A stretch of 64,000 bases of DNA, from the NCBI GenBank assembly GCA_002238425.1, contig MPMJ01000006.1, positions 29,494 to 93,493 of the forward strand, read 5' to 3'. The translations under genes and the position numbers were made by a program. The notes below the pieces were generated by a model that worked only from the letters and a program-made list of their open reading frames with translations, was not told the origin of the DNA and made no database searches. Positions 53,203 to 62,483 of the stretch are shown one piece after another. How positions within the stretch are numbered: the stretch's first letter is position 1; the number at the start of each line of letters is the position of its first letter. This DNA is from SAR202 cluster bacterium bin16. Its GTDB lineage: Bacteria; Chloroflexota; Dehalococcoidia; Lucifugimonadales; Australimonadaceae.

Positions 53203-54087
53203 CTACTCCCACCAGAACCCCAGGGTCAGCACCCGGAGCAGCCACTTCCGGCGCAGCAGTCGGCCGCGCTCCCTCCGGTTCAGCCGCTGCAGCTGACGCC
53301 GGTTCCACACCTGGCCCTGGCGCTCGGACCGGCTCCACGGGTACCGCGCAGGCGGCAGCGTCAGCCCGTGCTCCTCGATCAGTGCGACCTCCAGCTCCAG
53401 CCTCCGCTCGTTCACCGCGTTGCACCGCAGCGGAGGGCCGGTCTTCACCAGCCGCATCATCTCCGCATACGTCCTGCGCCATTCGGCGATCACCGGAGCG
53501 GCCTCACCGTACACGTGCTCCTCGCCCTCCTCCGCCTCCTTCGTCACCACCTGGGGATACCTCCTGGGCGGCACGTACCGGGGCCGGTCCCCCGCCTGCC
53601 CGCCGCCGCTTGCCGACCCTGAGGCCGCCTCGCTCCCCTGACGCGCCGCCTCCAGCGTTGCCAGGCGCTGGCCCAACAGCCGCATGGCCTCGGCCTGTTC
53701 CTCCTGTTCCTCCCTGAGCGCAGCGATCTCCGCGCCCACGGCGTCGATCCGGTCGATAGCTTCGCCCAGCCCATCGGCCAGTTCCCCTGACCGCCGCTCC
53801 AGGGCATCCATCCGCTCGCGCTCGCGCACAGCCGCCGACCCGCCTCCCAACAGCAGCAGACGCTCCAGCGCCACGGCCATGCGCGGGGTGAGCCTGCCCG
53901 ATTCCACCGCCCGCGCAACCGTGCGGTAGCTGACCCCCAGCACCGCCGCCGCCTTCTCGCCGCCCTCGGTCCCGACGAGGTCGCGCAGCAGCGCCAGCAG
54001 CCGCTCCTCTCGCAGCTCCTCCACGCTCCCGCTCGATCCCGGGTCCAGGTCGCGGTCGCCGGTGTCCCGCTCCTCGCTCACTGACAT
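53203..54087 (-). CDS. HTH/coiled-coil DNA-binding protein
   Basis: 294 residues if it starts at ATG 54087; the frame stays open to 54273 and an in-frame GTG is also possible. The HTH is GGEKAAAVLGVSYRTVARAV (about 40-60). A coiled coil follows (about 90-150, RERERMDALERRSGELADGL ...). The C-terminus is basic (RRQLQRLNRRERGRLLRRKW). It resembles replication-initiation or segregation accessory proteins in layout only. Two 38-base repeats overlap and precede the start, so it probably represses itself. Confidence 0.65.
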   Translation of the reverse strand: MSVSEERDTGDRDLDPGSSGSVEELREERLLALLRDLVGTEGGEKAAAVLGVSYRTVARAVESGRLTPRMAVALERLLLLGGGSAAVRERERMDALERRSGELADGLGEAIDRIDAVGAEIAALREEQEEQAEAMRLLGQRLATLEAARQGSEAASGSASGGGQAGDRPRYVPPRRYPQVVTKEAEEGEEHVYGEAAPVIAEWRRTYAEMMRLVKTGPPLRCNAVNERRLELEVALIEEHGLTLPPARYPWSRSERQGQVWNRRQLQRLNRRERGRLLRRKWLLRVLTLGFWWE

Positions 54088-54185
54088 TCTGTCCACTTCC
54101 CCGAGTGACACTGTCCACTCACCTCCCAGCCGTTCGCCGGCATCTCCCTGACATTCTGTCCACTTCTCCGAGTGACGCTGTCTAC
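54081..54185 (-). promoter_or_regulatory. paired 38-base operator-like repeats
   Basis: 54081-54118 and 54148-54185 match at 35 of 38 bases, 67 bases apart. Each contains GTGGACAG twice on the minus strand. The ATG of the HTH gene lies inside the first copy. Confidence 0.6.
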
Positions 54186-54187
54186 CA

Positions 54188-54524
54188 GCAGCGGCAGGAG
54201 CCCCGGAACCGAAGTGCTCGCAGATAACCAGCACGATGCCCCGTCCGATAGGCCACGGCCTTGCCCACGACACAGCCTTCCCTCGCGTACAGAAGTCGAA
54301 TCTCTGTACACGGCTATGACATCACACCCGCCCCGTTGCTCGTCAAGCCTTGACGCAACCCACCCCGCTTCCCCCACACTTGATGGTCGGGGTGCGCAAA
54401 TAGCACGCATCCACCCGGCAGGAGCCGAGCAACAATGCCGAACGGAGGCACGACATGACTACCGCGATGCCGAACACCGAGACACGCAATGCACACGAAT
54501 GGCACGACGAAAGGAAAGAACCAT
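54188..54524. other. divergent intergenic region
   Basis: 337 bases between the HTH gene and the coupling-protein gene. No gene is visible. The end carries AAAGGAAAG, the SD of the next gene. Promoters in both directions are expected, but I see no clear consensus box. Confidence 0.4.
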
Positions 54525-57254
54525 ATGAGACTGAACCCCTTTAGCAGGAATTACGACGATGCCGATAGGGGCCCGGTGCTCCTCGAGATCACGCCGCCGC
54601 GCAGCGGTGACCGCACCTTCCTCGGCGTCGAGAATCTCCTCGGCTCCATCGCCGTCCCCGAACCCTTCTCTCTCGAGCTCGCGGGCAGCGCCGACGGCGT
54701 CTCCGTCATGGCGCGCTGCATCGAGGGGCGGGTGATACGCGGCCAGATCGGCGCCCACTACCCCCAGGCACCCATCCGCGAGGTACCGCCGGAGGAAGAC
54801 CCCCTGCGCATCGACGAGGGCGAGCAGGCCTGGACTATGACCCTGCGCTCCGAAGGCCCTGAATACGTCCCCCTGCGCACCTTCCGCGACCGGGACCTCG
54901 CCGACCCCGGCTCCGACCCCCTCCTCGGCGTCCTCGGCTCGCTGTCCGATCTCGAAGACGGCGAGTGCGTCGTCAGCCGCATGCGCATGCGCTCTCTCGG
55001 TCCCGAATGGGCCGTCCATCACCAGCGCCTCGCCTACCAGCGGCCCGCCGCCGCGGCCGCGCCGCCCACCCCCGCGGCGCCCCCCGGGGGGCGGCCGGCC
55101 GCAGCGCCGGCGCAGCCCCCGCAGGCCGGGACGCCGCAGGCCGGGAGCGGCCTCGGGATGGCCGTCCTGGGCGTGGGCGCATTCCTCGCGCTGCAGGCCT
55201 ACAACTGGGTGCAGGCCGACGAGACATGGAAGGCCGTCCTCATGGGTCTCGCCATCGTCGCAGCCCTCGCGGTCATCGGCTACATCAAGGCCCGCTTCTT
55301 CAAGCGCCCCCGTCTCTATCCGCCATCCCTCATCGAGGAGAAGATATCCCGCATCGCCTACGACGCCGATATCCAGGTCACTGCCATCCTGCCCGCCATG
55401 AGAGCGGAGGACGCGCAGCGCCGTGCACGAGAGCTGCTCGGGCCGATCGCCGCCGCCTACCGCCACTACAACAATCCCTCCGGCGCCAGCCTCGCCATCG
55501 GCAAGGTCCGGCCCGCGCCGGTCCTGGATGCCTCTCTCGCACCAACTCCGCGGGGACTGCTCGGCAGGCGCAGCATCATCGGCGTCCGCGAGGCCGCAGC
55601 CCTCTGGCATCCCCCGGCGCCCGGCCACGACTCGCCCCTCGTGGACCGCTCCGGCGCACGGGTGCTCATGCCCCCGCCCAGGAGCCTCCGCTCCGGCGTG
55701 CCCGTGGGCGAGACCACCGTGGGCAGGCCCAAGACCGTCCACCTGCCAAGCGACACGCGCCGCCACCACGTCTATGTGGCCCGCACCCAGATGGGCAAGT
55801 CCACCCTCATGCACCACGTCGTCACGCACCGGTTGAAGGAGAAGGCCGCAGGACGCGACGACGACGCCATCATCGTCGTCGACCCCCACGCCGACCTCGT
55901 TGACGCCCTGCTGCACCACGTGCCCGAGTCCCTCATCCCCCAGGTCCGCCTCATCGACCTGGCCGACATGCAGGGAACGGTCGGCATCAACCTGTTGGAC
56001 ACCCGCATCTTCACCGACCGCGACCGCACCGCTGATGCGGTGGTCCGGATCGCCAGGGGCCTCTGGCAGCACTGGGGGCCCCGCATGCAGTCCATCCTCG
56101 AACAGACCGTCAAGACCCTTCACGAGGCCAACGCGCATCCAGCTACCGCCCCCGAGCAGCAGTTCACCATCATCGACGGGCTCACACTCATCGCCGACGA
56201 CCTCTTCCGCGAGGGAGTCCTCACCAGAGTCACCGACCCCTACCTGAAGGAGTGGTGGCAGCGGGAGTTCTCGGGCTGGCGCGCCGAATACCGGGCCGAC
56301 GCCCTCGCTCCCGTCCAGACCCGCCTCGCCTACTACGCATCGTCCATGCGCGCCCGCGCCATCCTCGGTCAGCCCCGCTCCACCATCGACATCCGCCAGA
56401 CCATCCGCGACGGCGGCATCCTCTTCGTCTCCACCGCCCAGGGCGTCGTCGGACGCGACGTCGCCGCGCTCGTCGGTGCGTCCATCCTCAACCTCGTCGA
56501 TTCCGTCATCCGCGAGCAGGGCGGCCTGCCGCGGGACCGGCGGCGCGGCGCGCTCGTCGTCGTCGACGAGATGCAGTCCATGCCCGGCGTCGACTACGAG
56601 TCCATGCTCTCCGAGCTCGGCAAGTTCGGCGCTTCGTTCGTCCTCGCCACCCAGAGCCTCGCCAAGCTCGACGACCTCTCCCCCACCATGCGCGACACCA
56701 TCCTCGCCAACGTGGGCTGCCTCGCCGTCTTCCAGACAGCGGGCTCCGACGCGCGCCAGCTCGTCTACGAGCTCGGCAGGGACCGCGTCAGCGAGGAGGA
56801 CATCGTCTCCCTGGCCGCCCACAACTGCTACGTCCGCGCAATCATGGACGACGACCGGATCTCCACCTTCTCCATCAGGGTCAACAAGACCGAGCCGGGA
56901 GACCCCGCCGTCGCCGACCGCATCCGCGACGAGGCCGCCTCCTACATGACCGGCGAGCAGGAGATCGACGCCCTCCACGGTGAGACCCAGGCGCGTGACG
57001 AGGCCTACCGCGAGATCGCCCGCACGATCAGGAACACCAAGGCTGCCTCCGATCCCGCGCCCGGTTCGAAGGATGGCGGCAAGAAGGCCCGCAGCAACCG
57101 GGAGCGTCGGCGCTCCAAGAATCCCAGGCACTCCAGGCCGCACTCCAAGGAACCCGGACCCGATGGGAAGCAGGGCGGCGCCGCCCCAGGAGCAGGGCCG
57201 GACGCCGGACCCTCCGGCGCGGGACCCGAACACGACCGGGAGCAGGCGGCGTGA
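54525..57254 (+). CDS. HerA/VirD4-TraG-type coupling ATPase
   Basis: 909 residues from the ATG at 54525. A Pro/Ala-rich linker (about 175-205) precedes two membrane helices (LGMAVLGVGAFLALQAYNW, AVLMGLAIVAALAVIGYI). The ATPase core has Walker A VARTQMGKSTLMHH (about 418-431), VDPHADLVD, and Walker B LVVVDEMQSM (about 675). A sensor-like FVLATQSLAKL follows. The C-terminal ~80 residues are basic and low complexity. This is the design of conjugative coupling proteins. The next gene overlaps it by four bases. Confidence 0.85.
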   Translation: MRLNPFSRNYDDADRGPVLLEITPPRSGDRTFLGVENLLGSIAVPEPFSLELAGSADGVSVMARCIEGRVIRGQIGAHYPQAPIREVPPEEDPLRIDEGEQAWTMTLRSEGPEYVPLRTFRDRDLADPGSDPLLGVLGSLSDLEDGECVVSRMRMRSLGPEWAVHHQRLAYQRPAAAAAPPTPAAPPGGRPAAAPAQPPQAGTPQAGSGLGMAVLGVGAFLALQAYNWVQADETWKAVLMGLAIVAALAVIGYIKARFFKRPRLYPPSLIEEKISRIAYDADIQVTAILPAMRAEDAQRRARELLGPIAAAYRHYNNPSGASLAIGKVRPAPVLDASLAPTPRGLLGRRSIIGVREAAALWHPPAPGHDSPLVDRSGARVLMPPPRSLRSGVPVGETTVGRPKTVHLPSDTRRHHVYVARTQMGKSTLMHHVVTHRLKEKAAGRDDDAIIVVDPHADLVDALLHHVPESLIPQVRLIDLADMQGTVGINLLDTRIFTDRDRTADAVVRIARGLWQHWGPRMQSILEQTVKTLHEANAHPATAPEQQFTIIDGLTLIADDLFREGVLTRVTDPYLKEWWQREFSGWRAEYRADALAPVQTRLAYYASSMRARAILGQPRSTIDIRQTIRDGGILFVSTAQGVVGRDVAALVGASILNLVDSVIREQGGLPRDRRRGALVVVDEMQSMPGVDYESMLSELGKFGASFVLATQSLAKLDDLSPTMRDTILANVGCLAVFQTAGSDARQLVYELGRDRVSEEDIVSLAAHNCYVRAIMDDDRISTFSIRVNKTEPGDPAVADRIRDEAASYMTGEQEIDALHGETQARDEAYREIARTIRNTKAASDPAPGSKDGGKKARSNRERRRSKNPRHSRPHSKEPGPDGKQGGAAPGAGPDAGPSGAGPEHDREQAA

Positions 57255-58891
57255 GGTCCTCCGCGCTCGAAACGCTCCGGCTCCTCTCGCATACCCCCCT
57301 CATCGACCGACTGGAGGCCGCAGCCCTCTCCGGTTGGTCGATGAGCGCCGTCTATAGCGCCGTCGAGTCCCTCGAAAGCGAGGGGCTCGCCGCGTCCTTC
57401 CCCCACGCGTCCGACCTGATCCCGCCGACGCGCCGACACCACATCACCGCCGAGGGACTCCGCGTCCTCGCGCACGAGGAGGGAACCAGTGTCGACTCTC
57501 TCCTCCGCAGCCGCCCCGTCTCGGCGCAGCGGCTGCGCCTGCTCCTGGAGCGGCTCGACGCCGTTGCCGTCGTCTACCGGCTCGCATCCGCCCTCTCCGA
57601 CCTCGCCTTCCCCCTCAAACTGCGCCTCTACAGTGCAGCGCCGATGGACGCCGCCGTCGCGCTGCCCGACGGGCGCGTGATCGCCATCGTCCGCAGGGGT
57701 CCCGCAGCCGACCGCACCGGCTTCGCCAAGCGGCTCTGGAGGCTGCGCGGTGTGCCGAAGCCCGCTGCCTTCCTCCTGCTCGTGTCCGACGAGGTCCGGC
57801 TCAGGCAGGCGCGCAGACTGCTCAGGGACGCCCCGTTCATCGCATACCTCGCACTCGAGCGCGACGCCGCGGCCGCAGGCCCGGAGACGCCCGTCTGGCG
57901 CGCATCGACGGGGACTGCTCTCCTCGACCTGCACGCCGCGCTCGACCGCACCGGACCGCCGGGGCCGTGGCCGTCCGAGCAGCCTCCCGCGCGGGCTTCT
58001 CTCCCCGGTGGTGACATTGAGGGTGATGCTGGGACAGACCGGCTGCTGCCTGTCCTCCTGAAACCCGTCGAGAAGCGCGCGCTCGGGCTCACCGTCGACT
58101 GGCCCTGGCTCAGCCCCGCGCACCTCGGCGGCATCCTGGGGCTGAAGCGCTCCAGGCTCTCCGAGGTCGTCGGGCGGCTCTCCCGGTTCGGCCTCGCTCA
58201 GGACACCCCCGTCGAGGGTCGGCGACGCCTCGCCGCAACAGACAGGGCTCTCGCCGCGCTCGCACGCGCGGACCGCGCATCCGTCGGCGCGGCCCGGCAG
58301 CGCTGGAGCCCCGCTCCCATCGATCCCGACGAGCCGCTCGCCTGGCGCAACGTCTCCGGCGCGCGCAGCCGCCAGCTCCTCCGCAACATCCAGCACACCG
58401 AGGCCGTCCACTCCTTCATCGCCGCGCTCGCCCGGCAGTCCCGCGCCACCGGATGGGAGACCGTCCAGATCGACCCGCCGCGCAGGGCATCCCGCTACTT
58501 CCGGCACCGGGGCAAGCTCCACTCCGTCCAGCCGGACGCATTCGGCGTCCTGCGCCAGGGCGAAGCCGTGTGGCCCTTCTTCCTCGAGTGGGAGCGCCGC
58601 GCCGTCCGGCCCGTCACCATGGCCGCCCGCCTAGCACCGTACGTCCGCTACTTCGCATCGGCCCGTCCCTTCGAAGACCACGGCGCGCAGCCAACCGTCC
58701 TCGTCGTCTTCGACGACGACCTCGCCGCGCTCCACTTCCTGCGCATCGCAGACCGCGAGATGACCCGCACCGGCGTCCACGTGCCGCTCATGGTCTCCCA
58801 TCGCCTCCAGCTCGAGCGCGAAGGCCCGCTCGGACGCGCGTGGTTCGCCCCCGGTGCCCATGAGCCGGAGGTGGCGTTTCGTTCGCGTTGA
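57251..58891 (+). CDS. replication-relaxation family protein
   Basis: 546 residues from a GTG overlapping the previous TGA. The N-terminal winged helix (LETLRLLSHTPLIDRLEAAA, SAVYSAVESLESEGLA) and a C-terminal nuclease-like block (FGVLRQGEAVWPFFLEWERR ... VLVVFDDDLAALHFLRIA) match the Replic_Relax family of mobilisable plasmids and ICEs. It may act as the relaxase or its partner on the repeat region at 52-53 kb. A truncated copy of its last ~60 residues lies at 59.5-59.7 kb. Confidence 0.85.
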   Translation: MRSSALETLRLLSHTPLIDRLEAAALSGWSMSAVYSAVESLESEGLAASFPHASDLIPPTRRHHITAEGLRVLAHEEGTSVDSLLRSRPVSAQRLRLLLERLDAVAVVYRLASALSDLAFPLKLRLYSAAPMDAAVALPDGRVIAIVRRGPAADRTGFAKRLWRLRGVPKPAAFLLLVSDEVRLRQARRLLRDAPFIAYLALERDAAAAGPETPVWRASTGTALLDLHAALDRTGPPGPWPSEQPPARASLPGGDIEGDAGTDRLLPVLLKPVEKRALGLTVDWPWLSPAHLGGILGLKRSRLSEVVGRLSRFGLAQDTPVEGRRRLAATDRALAALARADRASVGAARQRWSPAPIDPDEPLAWRNVSGARSRQLLRNIQHTEAVHSFIAALARQSRATGWETVQIDPPRRASRYFRHRGKLHSVQPDAFGVLRQGEAVWPFFLEWERRAVRPVTMAARLAPYVRYFASARPFEDHGAQPTVLVVFDDDLAALHFLRIADREMTRTGVHVPLMVSHRLQLEREGPLGRAWFAPGAHEPEVAFRSR

Positions 58892-58984
58892 GCCCACTGA
58901 GCCCGTGTCACGTGGAAAGCCCTCCCTGGGCCGTGGCGGTGCCTCATGTCGACTCGGATGTGGGGCCGGAGTAGACTCCGAGGC

Positions 58985-59437
58985 ATGGAGACTGGAGAAG
59001 GTGCAGGGGCAGAGCCTGCGTCCGGAGTGCCTCGAACCCCCTTGTGGCATCAGCGTGTCCCGGGCCTGATACGCACGAGCAGTCTCCAGATCCTCTTTGG
59101 ACTGCGCATATGCGCACTGCTGACGATGGCGGGGCTGCTTTTCGGAGCAGCCTTCGCTGACTGGGCGGACGATCCGGACTCACTGAATGCCTTTCTCGAC
59201 GAGGGGTGGGTGAGGTCGCTGGTCGACGGGCGCGGGTGGATATTCATGTTGGGCGCCCTGCTCGTCTACGTCGGGCGCCTGGGCCTGGCCCTTCGCAGCC
59301 GAAGACTGCAACGCAATCTCCAGTGGCTCGTCCCCGCCGAGCTTGCCGCTGTGGCGATCCTCGGGGGTGTGACGGCTCTGGGGCTGTCATGGCTCAGCGT
59401 TGTCTACCTTCCCTGCGCCCTTCACGCTCGCTGTTAG
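58985..59437 (+). CDS. membrane protein, unknown
   Basis: 150 residues from the ATG at 58985. Three hydrophobic segments: IC ALLTMAGLLFGAAFADW-like first helix, GWIFMLGALLVYVGRLGLAL, and LAAVAILGGVTALGLSWLSV. The N-terminus is polar. It follows the Replic_Relax gene by 93 bases. Layout resembles YqhA or DUF-type inner-membrane proteins, but no family is claimed. Confidence 0.65.
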   Translation: METGEGAGAEPASGVPRTPLWHQRVPGLIRTSSLQILFGLRICALLTMAGLLFGAAFADWADDPDSLNAFLDEGWVRSLVDGRGWIFMLGALLVYVGRLGLALRSRRLQRNLQWLVPAELAAVAILGGVTALGLSWLSVVYLPCALHARC

Positions 59438-59527
59438 CATGCGTGGCGCGCAGGTGTGAAGCGCGTCTGGAGTGTCGGCGTTTTGGGACGCGCCTCTCAC
59501 CTGGCTGCGGGTTTTCCACCGGCCTCG

Positions 59528-59735
59528 CCGTCCTCGACGACGAACCCGCCCAAGCCACTTCCTGCGCATCGTAGGCCGCGAGATGAACCGCACCGGCGTG
59601 CAGGTGCCGCTTATGGCCTCGCACCGGCTCCTGCTGGAGCGCGAAGGCCCGCTCGGACGCGCGTGGTTCGCCCCCGGTGCCCATGAGCCGACCCGCGCTT
59701 TCCAATCGGCACCGAAGCCCCAAGTACGCCGATAA
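59528..59735 (+). pseudogene. truncated duplicate of the Replic_Relax C-terminus
   Basis: Codes HFLRIVGREMNRTGVQVPLM and RAWFAPGAHEPTRAF, matching 58.70-58.87 kb (LHFLRIADREMTRTGVHVPL). No 5' part. It lies immediately before the NucS-like cargo gene, so it marks a junction. Confidence 0.85.
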
Positions 59736-59845
59736 CCGACGACACAGTGCTGTGGTGCAATCTACTGCTTGAACCGATCCAGCGTCTCATCGACGACAGC
59801 AACCGTCTGATAATCAACCCGACGCTGTTAATGGTGATACACTCA

Positions 59846-59860
59846 GCCCTGAGTCAGGGC
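59846..59860. promoter_or_regulatory. candidate operator palindrome
   Basis: GCCCTGA-G-TCAGGGC, 37 bases upstream of the nuclease start codon. Confidence 0.35.
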
Positions 59861-59897
59861 ACACGACGGTTACGTGCTCTTGGGGAGGTGGAGTTGG

Positions 59898-60986
59898 ATG
59901 TCGATAGAAGTAGCCATTTGGCGAATCGACAATGACTTCAACCGGATACCTCTGAGCGGATTGGACTACGAGCAGCGGCTGCAGGAGGCGGTCGCGACGG
60001 ATTCTTCTATCGTCGAACCCGGCCTGCTAGTAATCGGTCAAGAGGTACCGACACCAGTCGGTAGCCGCATCGACATTCTCGCGGTCGACGCAGGCGGGAA
60101 CTTGGTTGTCATTGAGTTGAAACGGGATCGGACGCCGAGGGACGTGGTGGCACAGGCGCTAGACTACGGTTCCATGGTTCGCCAAATGACCTCGGAGGAG
60201 ATTGCTGAGTTGTTCATCGACTACCAGCGTGATTTTCTCTCCGAGACTGACCCACAGGGAATCGACGATGCTCTCAGGGATAAGTTCAACAGTGTCCCCG
60301 CTGAACTCAACTCATCTCATCGGTTGGTCATCGTTGCCGGGGAACTTGACCCGCCGACGGAACGCATCGTCCGATACCTACGGGAAGACTACGGCGTTGA
60401 CATAAACGTGGTGTTCTTCCGCGCTTTTGAGGATGAAGGCCGTCACTACATGACGCGCGCTTGGCTTGCTGAGCCCGATTTGCTCCCCGCTGCCACGCCA
60501 ACCCGTGCCGCCTCAAGAGAATGGAATCGTGAGTTTTATGTTACTTTCGGGGATGACGACTACCGAGACTGGAATGACGCCAAAGAGTACGGGTTCGTAA
60601 GCGCAGGAGGAGGAGAGTGGTACATTAGAACCCTGAGGATGCTGCAACCAGGCAATCGCGTTTGGGTCCATGTGCCTGGGAGAGGTTTTGTCGGAGTCGG
60701 AATCGTTCGCTCTCCTGTAGTTCGCTACGACCAGTTCATGGTCGATAGTGGAGGGTCCGACGTGCTAATCGCGGATGTCGAACTTGAGGTTCCATATGCA
60801 CGTTATGAAGAGATCGAGGAACACTTTGTGAGCGTGGACTGGATCAAGACTGTTGAGTTCGACGAAGCAGTTTGGGAACGGGGTTTCTTTGCAAACACGA
60901 ACATAGTGGCTAAGCCTCGCAACCCCAAGTGGGATTTCACTGTTCAACGCCTGAAGGCTCTGTGGGAAATCGTCGACGAGGGGTAG
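59898..60986 (+). CDS. NucS/DUF91-like PD-(D/E)XK nuclease with C-terminal extra domain
   Basis: 362 residues from the ATG at 59898 (GGGGAGGTGG upstream). The nuclease core is GSRIDILAVDAGGNLVVIEL with the following K (Asp at about 57, ExK at about 72), then RDVVAQALDYGSMV, as in the endonuclease domain of NucS. The C-terminal half (EWYIRTLRMLQPGNRVWVHV, GFVGVGIVRSP) has a PUA/EVE-like beta pattern that could read modified DNA. AT-richer than the backbone and placed next to a broken backbone gene, so it is probably cargo. Confidence 0.8.
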   Translation: MSIEVAIWRIDNDFNRIPLSGLDYEQRLQEAVATDSSIVEPGLLVIGQEVPTPVGSRIDILAVDAGGNLVVIELKRDRTPRDVVAQALDYGSMVRQMTSEEIAELFIDYQRDFLSETDPQGIDDALRDKFNSVPAELNSSHRLVIVAGELDPPTERIVRYLREDYGVDINVVFFRAFEDEGRHYMTRAWLAEPDLLPAATPTRAASREWNREFYVTFGDDDYRDWNDAKEYGFVSAGGGEWYIRTLRMLQPGNRVWVHVPGRGFVGVGIVRSPVVRYDQFMVDSGGSDVLIADVELEVPYARYEEIEEHFVSVDWIKTVEFDEAVWERGFFANTNIVAKPRNPKWDFTVQRLKALWEIVDEG

Positions 60987-60989
60987 CGC

Positions 60990-61334
60990 ATGCCGAACGA
61001 TCCCCAATGCACAGTATGCTTGGATGACTTTCGGGCATTCAAGGCCGTCATGGAAGACTTGGTGGGCTGGCCGGTGGCACTAAGTTGGAACGAGCAAGGG
61101 CAGGCATGGATAACAGGCCCTAACTTGCTCGACTTTCAGAGGGCTATCCTGAATGATCGCTTCCGCGTGGTCGTCCAAATCGTCAACGGGCTAAACGGGA
61201 TCCGAAGGTTCCCCCAGAGCGCGTTCAAGGGAACCCCTGGCTTCCACGTTAGAGACGATGGTATCTGGCGGAAGAAGCCATCGGAACTCCTAGCCCGATT
61301 CGAGTTCTCGACATGTTCTGACCACACCGGATGA
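60990..61334 (+). CDS. hypothetical protein downstream of the nuclease
   Basis: 114 residues, 3 bases after the nuclease stop, so co-translated. CTVCLDDFRAFKAVMEDLVG begins the protein. No motif recognised. It may be a partner or immunity protein of the nuclease. Confidence 0.6.
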   Translation: MPNDPQCTVCLDDFRAFKAVMEDLVGWPVALSWNEQGQAWITGPNLLDFQRAILNDRFRVVVQIVNGLNGIRRFPQSAFKGTPGFHVRDDGIWRKKPSELLARFEFSTCSDHTG

Positions 61335-61337
61335 GAT

Positions 61338-61727
61338 TCATGTTCGCGTGCACGTGACCACCTTCTTCGTCCCGCCGGTGTCCGCGAAGATTACGCAGTC
61401 CTCGCCGGATTCCGGTGAAGATTGCACAGCCCGCCGCCGCAGCGCCTCAACGACGACCCCGCCTGGAAAGTCACGCTCCGGGCACATCAGTACGCCGTCC
61501 CGCAGTCCCATCACTTCAGCGATCGTCAGCACTGCGAACAGGTGGGGAGGGTTGGGGTCCTCTTCCCCGTTCTTCCAGCGCCGCAGCCGGTAGGGGCTCA
61601 CGCCCAGGAGACCGGCAAGCGCCCGCGTAGACAGCCCACTCGCCTCTTGGAACCGCGCCAGTCGCAAGGGGAAATCCTCAGGAAGGCGCCACTCCGTCCG
61701 ACTGTGTCTCCGGCGCTGAATGCCCAT
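61338..61727 (-). CDS. XRE-family HTH protein
   Basis: 129 residues from the ATG at 61727. HTH: FQEASGLSTRALAGLLGVSP and YRLRRWKNGEEDPNPPHLFA. The C-terminus (GVVVEALRRRAV...) is short and unrecognised. It converges with the nuclease pair. It is the last of a four-gene minus-strand run. Confidence 0.75.
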   Translation of the reverse strand: MGIQRRRHSRTEWRLPEDFPLRLARFQEASGLSTRALAGLLGVSPYRLRRWKNGEEDPNPPHLFAVLTIAEVMGLRDGVLMCPERDFPGGVVVEALRRRAVQSSPESGEDCVIFADTGGTKKVVTCTRT

Positions 61728-61732
61728 TGCTC

Positions 61733-62059
61733 CTATCCCCTCACACTGCCTGCGTCCGTCGCAGACCCGGCAGGGCGGAATGCTCCGGCAGGCGGCAGGA
61801 TGTGTCTCCTCAGGATCATCTGAACGCCGCCCGGAACCTGGGCGGCAAGCTGCAACAGCGCATACAGCCCGTCTCCGCTCGGCTTCGTGCCGTTGAGCCA
61901 CCGATGCAGCTGCCGCGCGTCGACGCCCAGGCAGCCGGCGATCTCGTTCCACGTCAGACCGCTCGCCTCCTTGAGGCTCCGCAGGGCGTCAGGGAAGTCC
62001 TCCGGCAGGAACGTGCTGTCCGGGTAAGGGTGAACGCGGATTCGCCTGCAGCGCCTCAT
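61733..62059 (-). CDS. XRE-family HTH protein
   Basis: 108 residues. HTH: LKEASGLTWNEIAGCLGVDA, RQLHRWLNGTKPSGDGLYAL, then LAAQVPGG. This PSG...LA..VPGG pattern is shared with the broken HTH gene at 43.7-43.97 kb. It ends 6 bases before the next start. Its ATG overlaps the preceding stop. Confidence 0.8.
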   Translation of the reverse strand: MRRCRRIRVHPYPDSTFLPEDFPDALRSLKEASGLTWNEIAGCLGVDARQLHRWLNGTKPSGDGLYALLQLAAQVPGGVQMILRRHILPPAGAFRPAGSATDAGSVRG

Positions 62060-62298
62060 GACTCAACGGACTCCAATATGAACAGGTCGTCGAAGTCAGC
62101 GACGCCCAGCACGTCCACGAGCCGCCTGCGCAGCGCCGCCGATGGGCTGCGCGTCCCGCACATCAGCTGCGAGAAGTAGCCCGACGATGTGCCGACCAGC
62201 GACGCCAGTTCGTTCTGGCTCAGGTGACGCCGGTTCTGCAGCTCCCACATGCGGTCAGGGTTGAGCTTCACCCGCGAGGATGGCCGTCGTCGCTTCAC
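62056..62298 (-). CDS. XRE-family HTH protein
   Basis: 80 residues, essentially one HTH: RRHLSQNELASLVGTSSGYF and SQLMCGTRSPSAALRRRLVD. Starts by ATGA overlap with the 62-residue gene upstream and ends by ATGA overlap with the next. Typical small repressor. Confidence 0.85.
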   Translation of the reverse strand: MKRRRPSSRVKLNPDRMWELQNRRHLSQNELASLVGTSSGYFSQLMCGTRSPSAALRRRLVDVLGVADFDDLFILESVES

Positions 62299-62483
62299 AC
62301 CGCCTCCTCTTCCCGGGCAGCCTCCGCGCCTGCAGCCGTGTGGTCAACGGCTTCGGACTCTCTGCCGACGTCCGGCTGCAGGTCCGCAAGCCAGCGGCGC
62401 GCGATGAGACGGGCCAGCATCCGCAGCCCGCTCAACCGCAGCTCCTCCTGTTCCTCTGTCAGCCGACGCCTCTTCACGCACAC
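62295..62483 (-). CDS. small basic/acidic helical protein
   Basis: 62 residues (MCVKRRRLTEEQEELRLSGL...), predicted helical. First of the four-gene HTH run, coupled to the next gene by ATGA. No family recognised. Confidence 0.55.
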   Translation of the reverse strand: MCVKRRRLTEEQEELRLSGLRMLARLIARRWLADLQPDVGRESEAVDHTAAGAEAAREEEAV

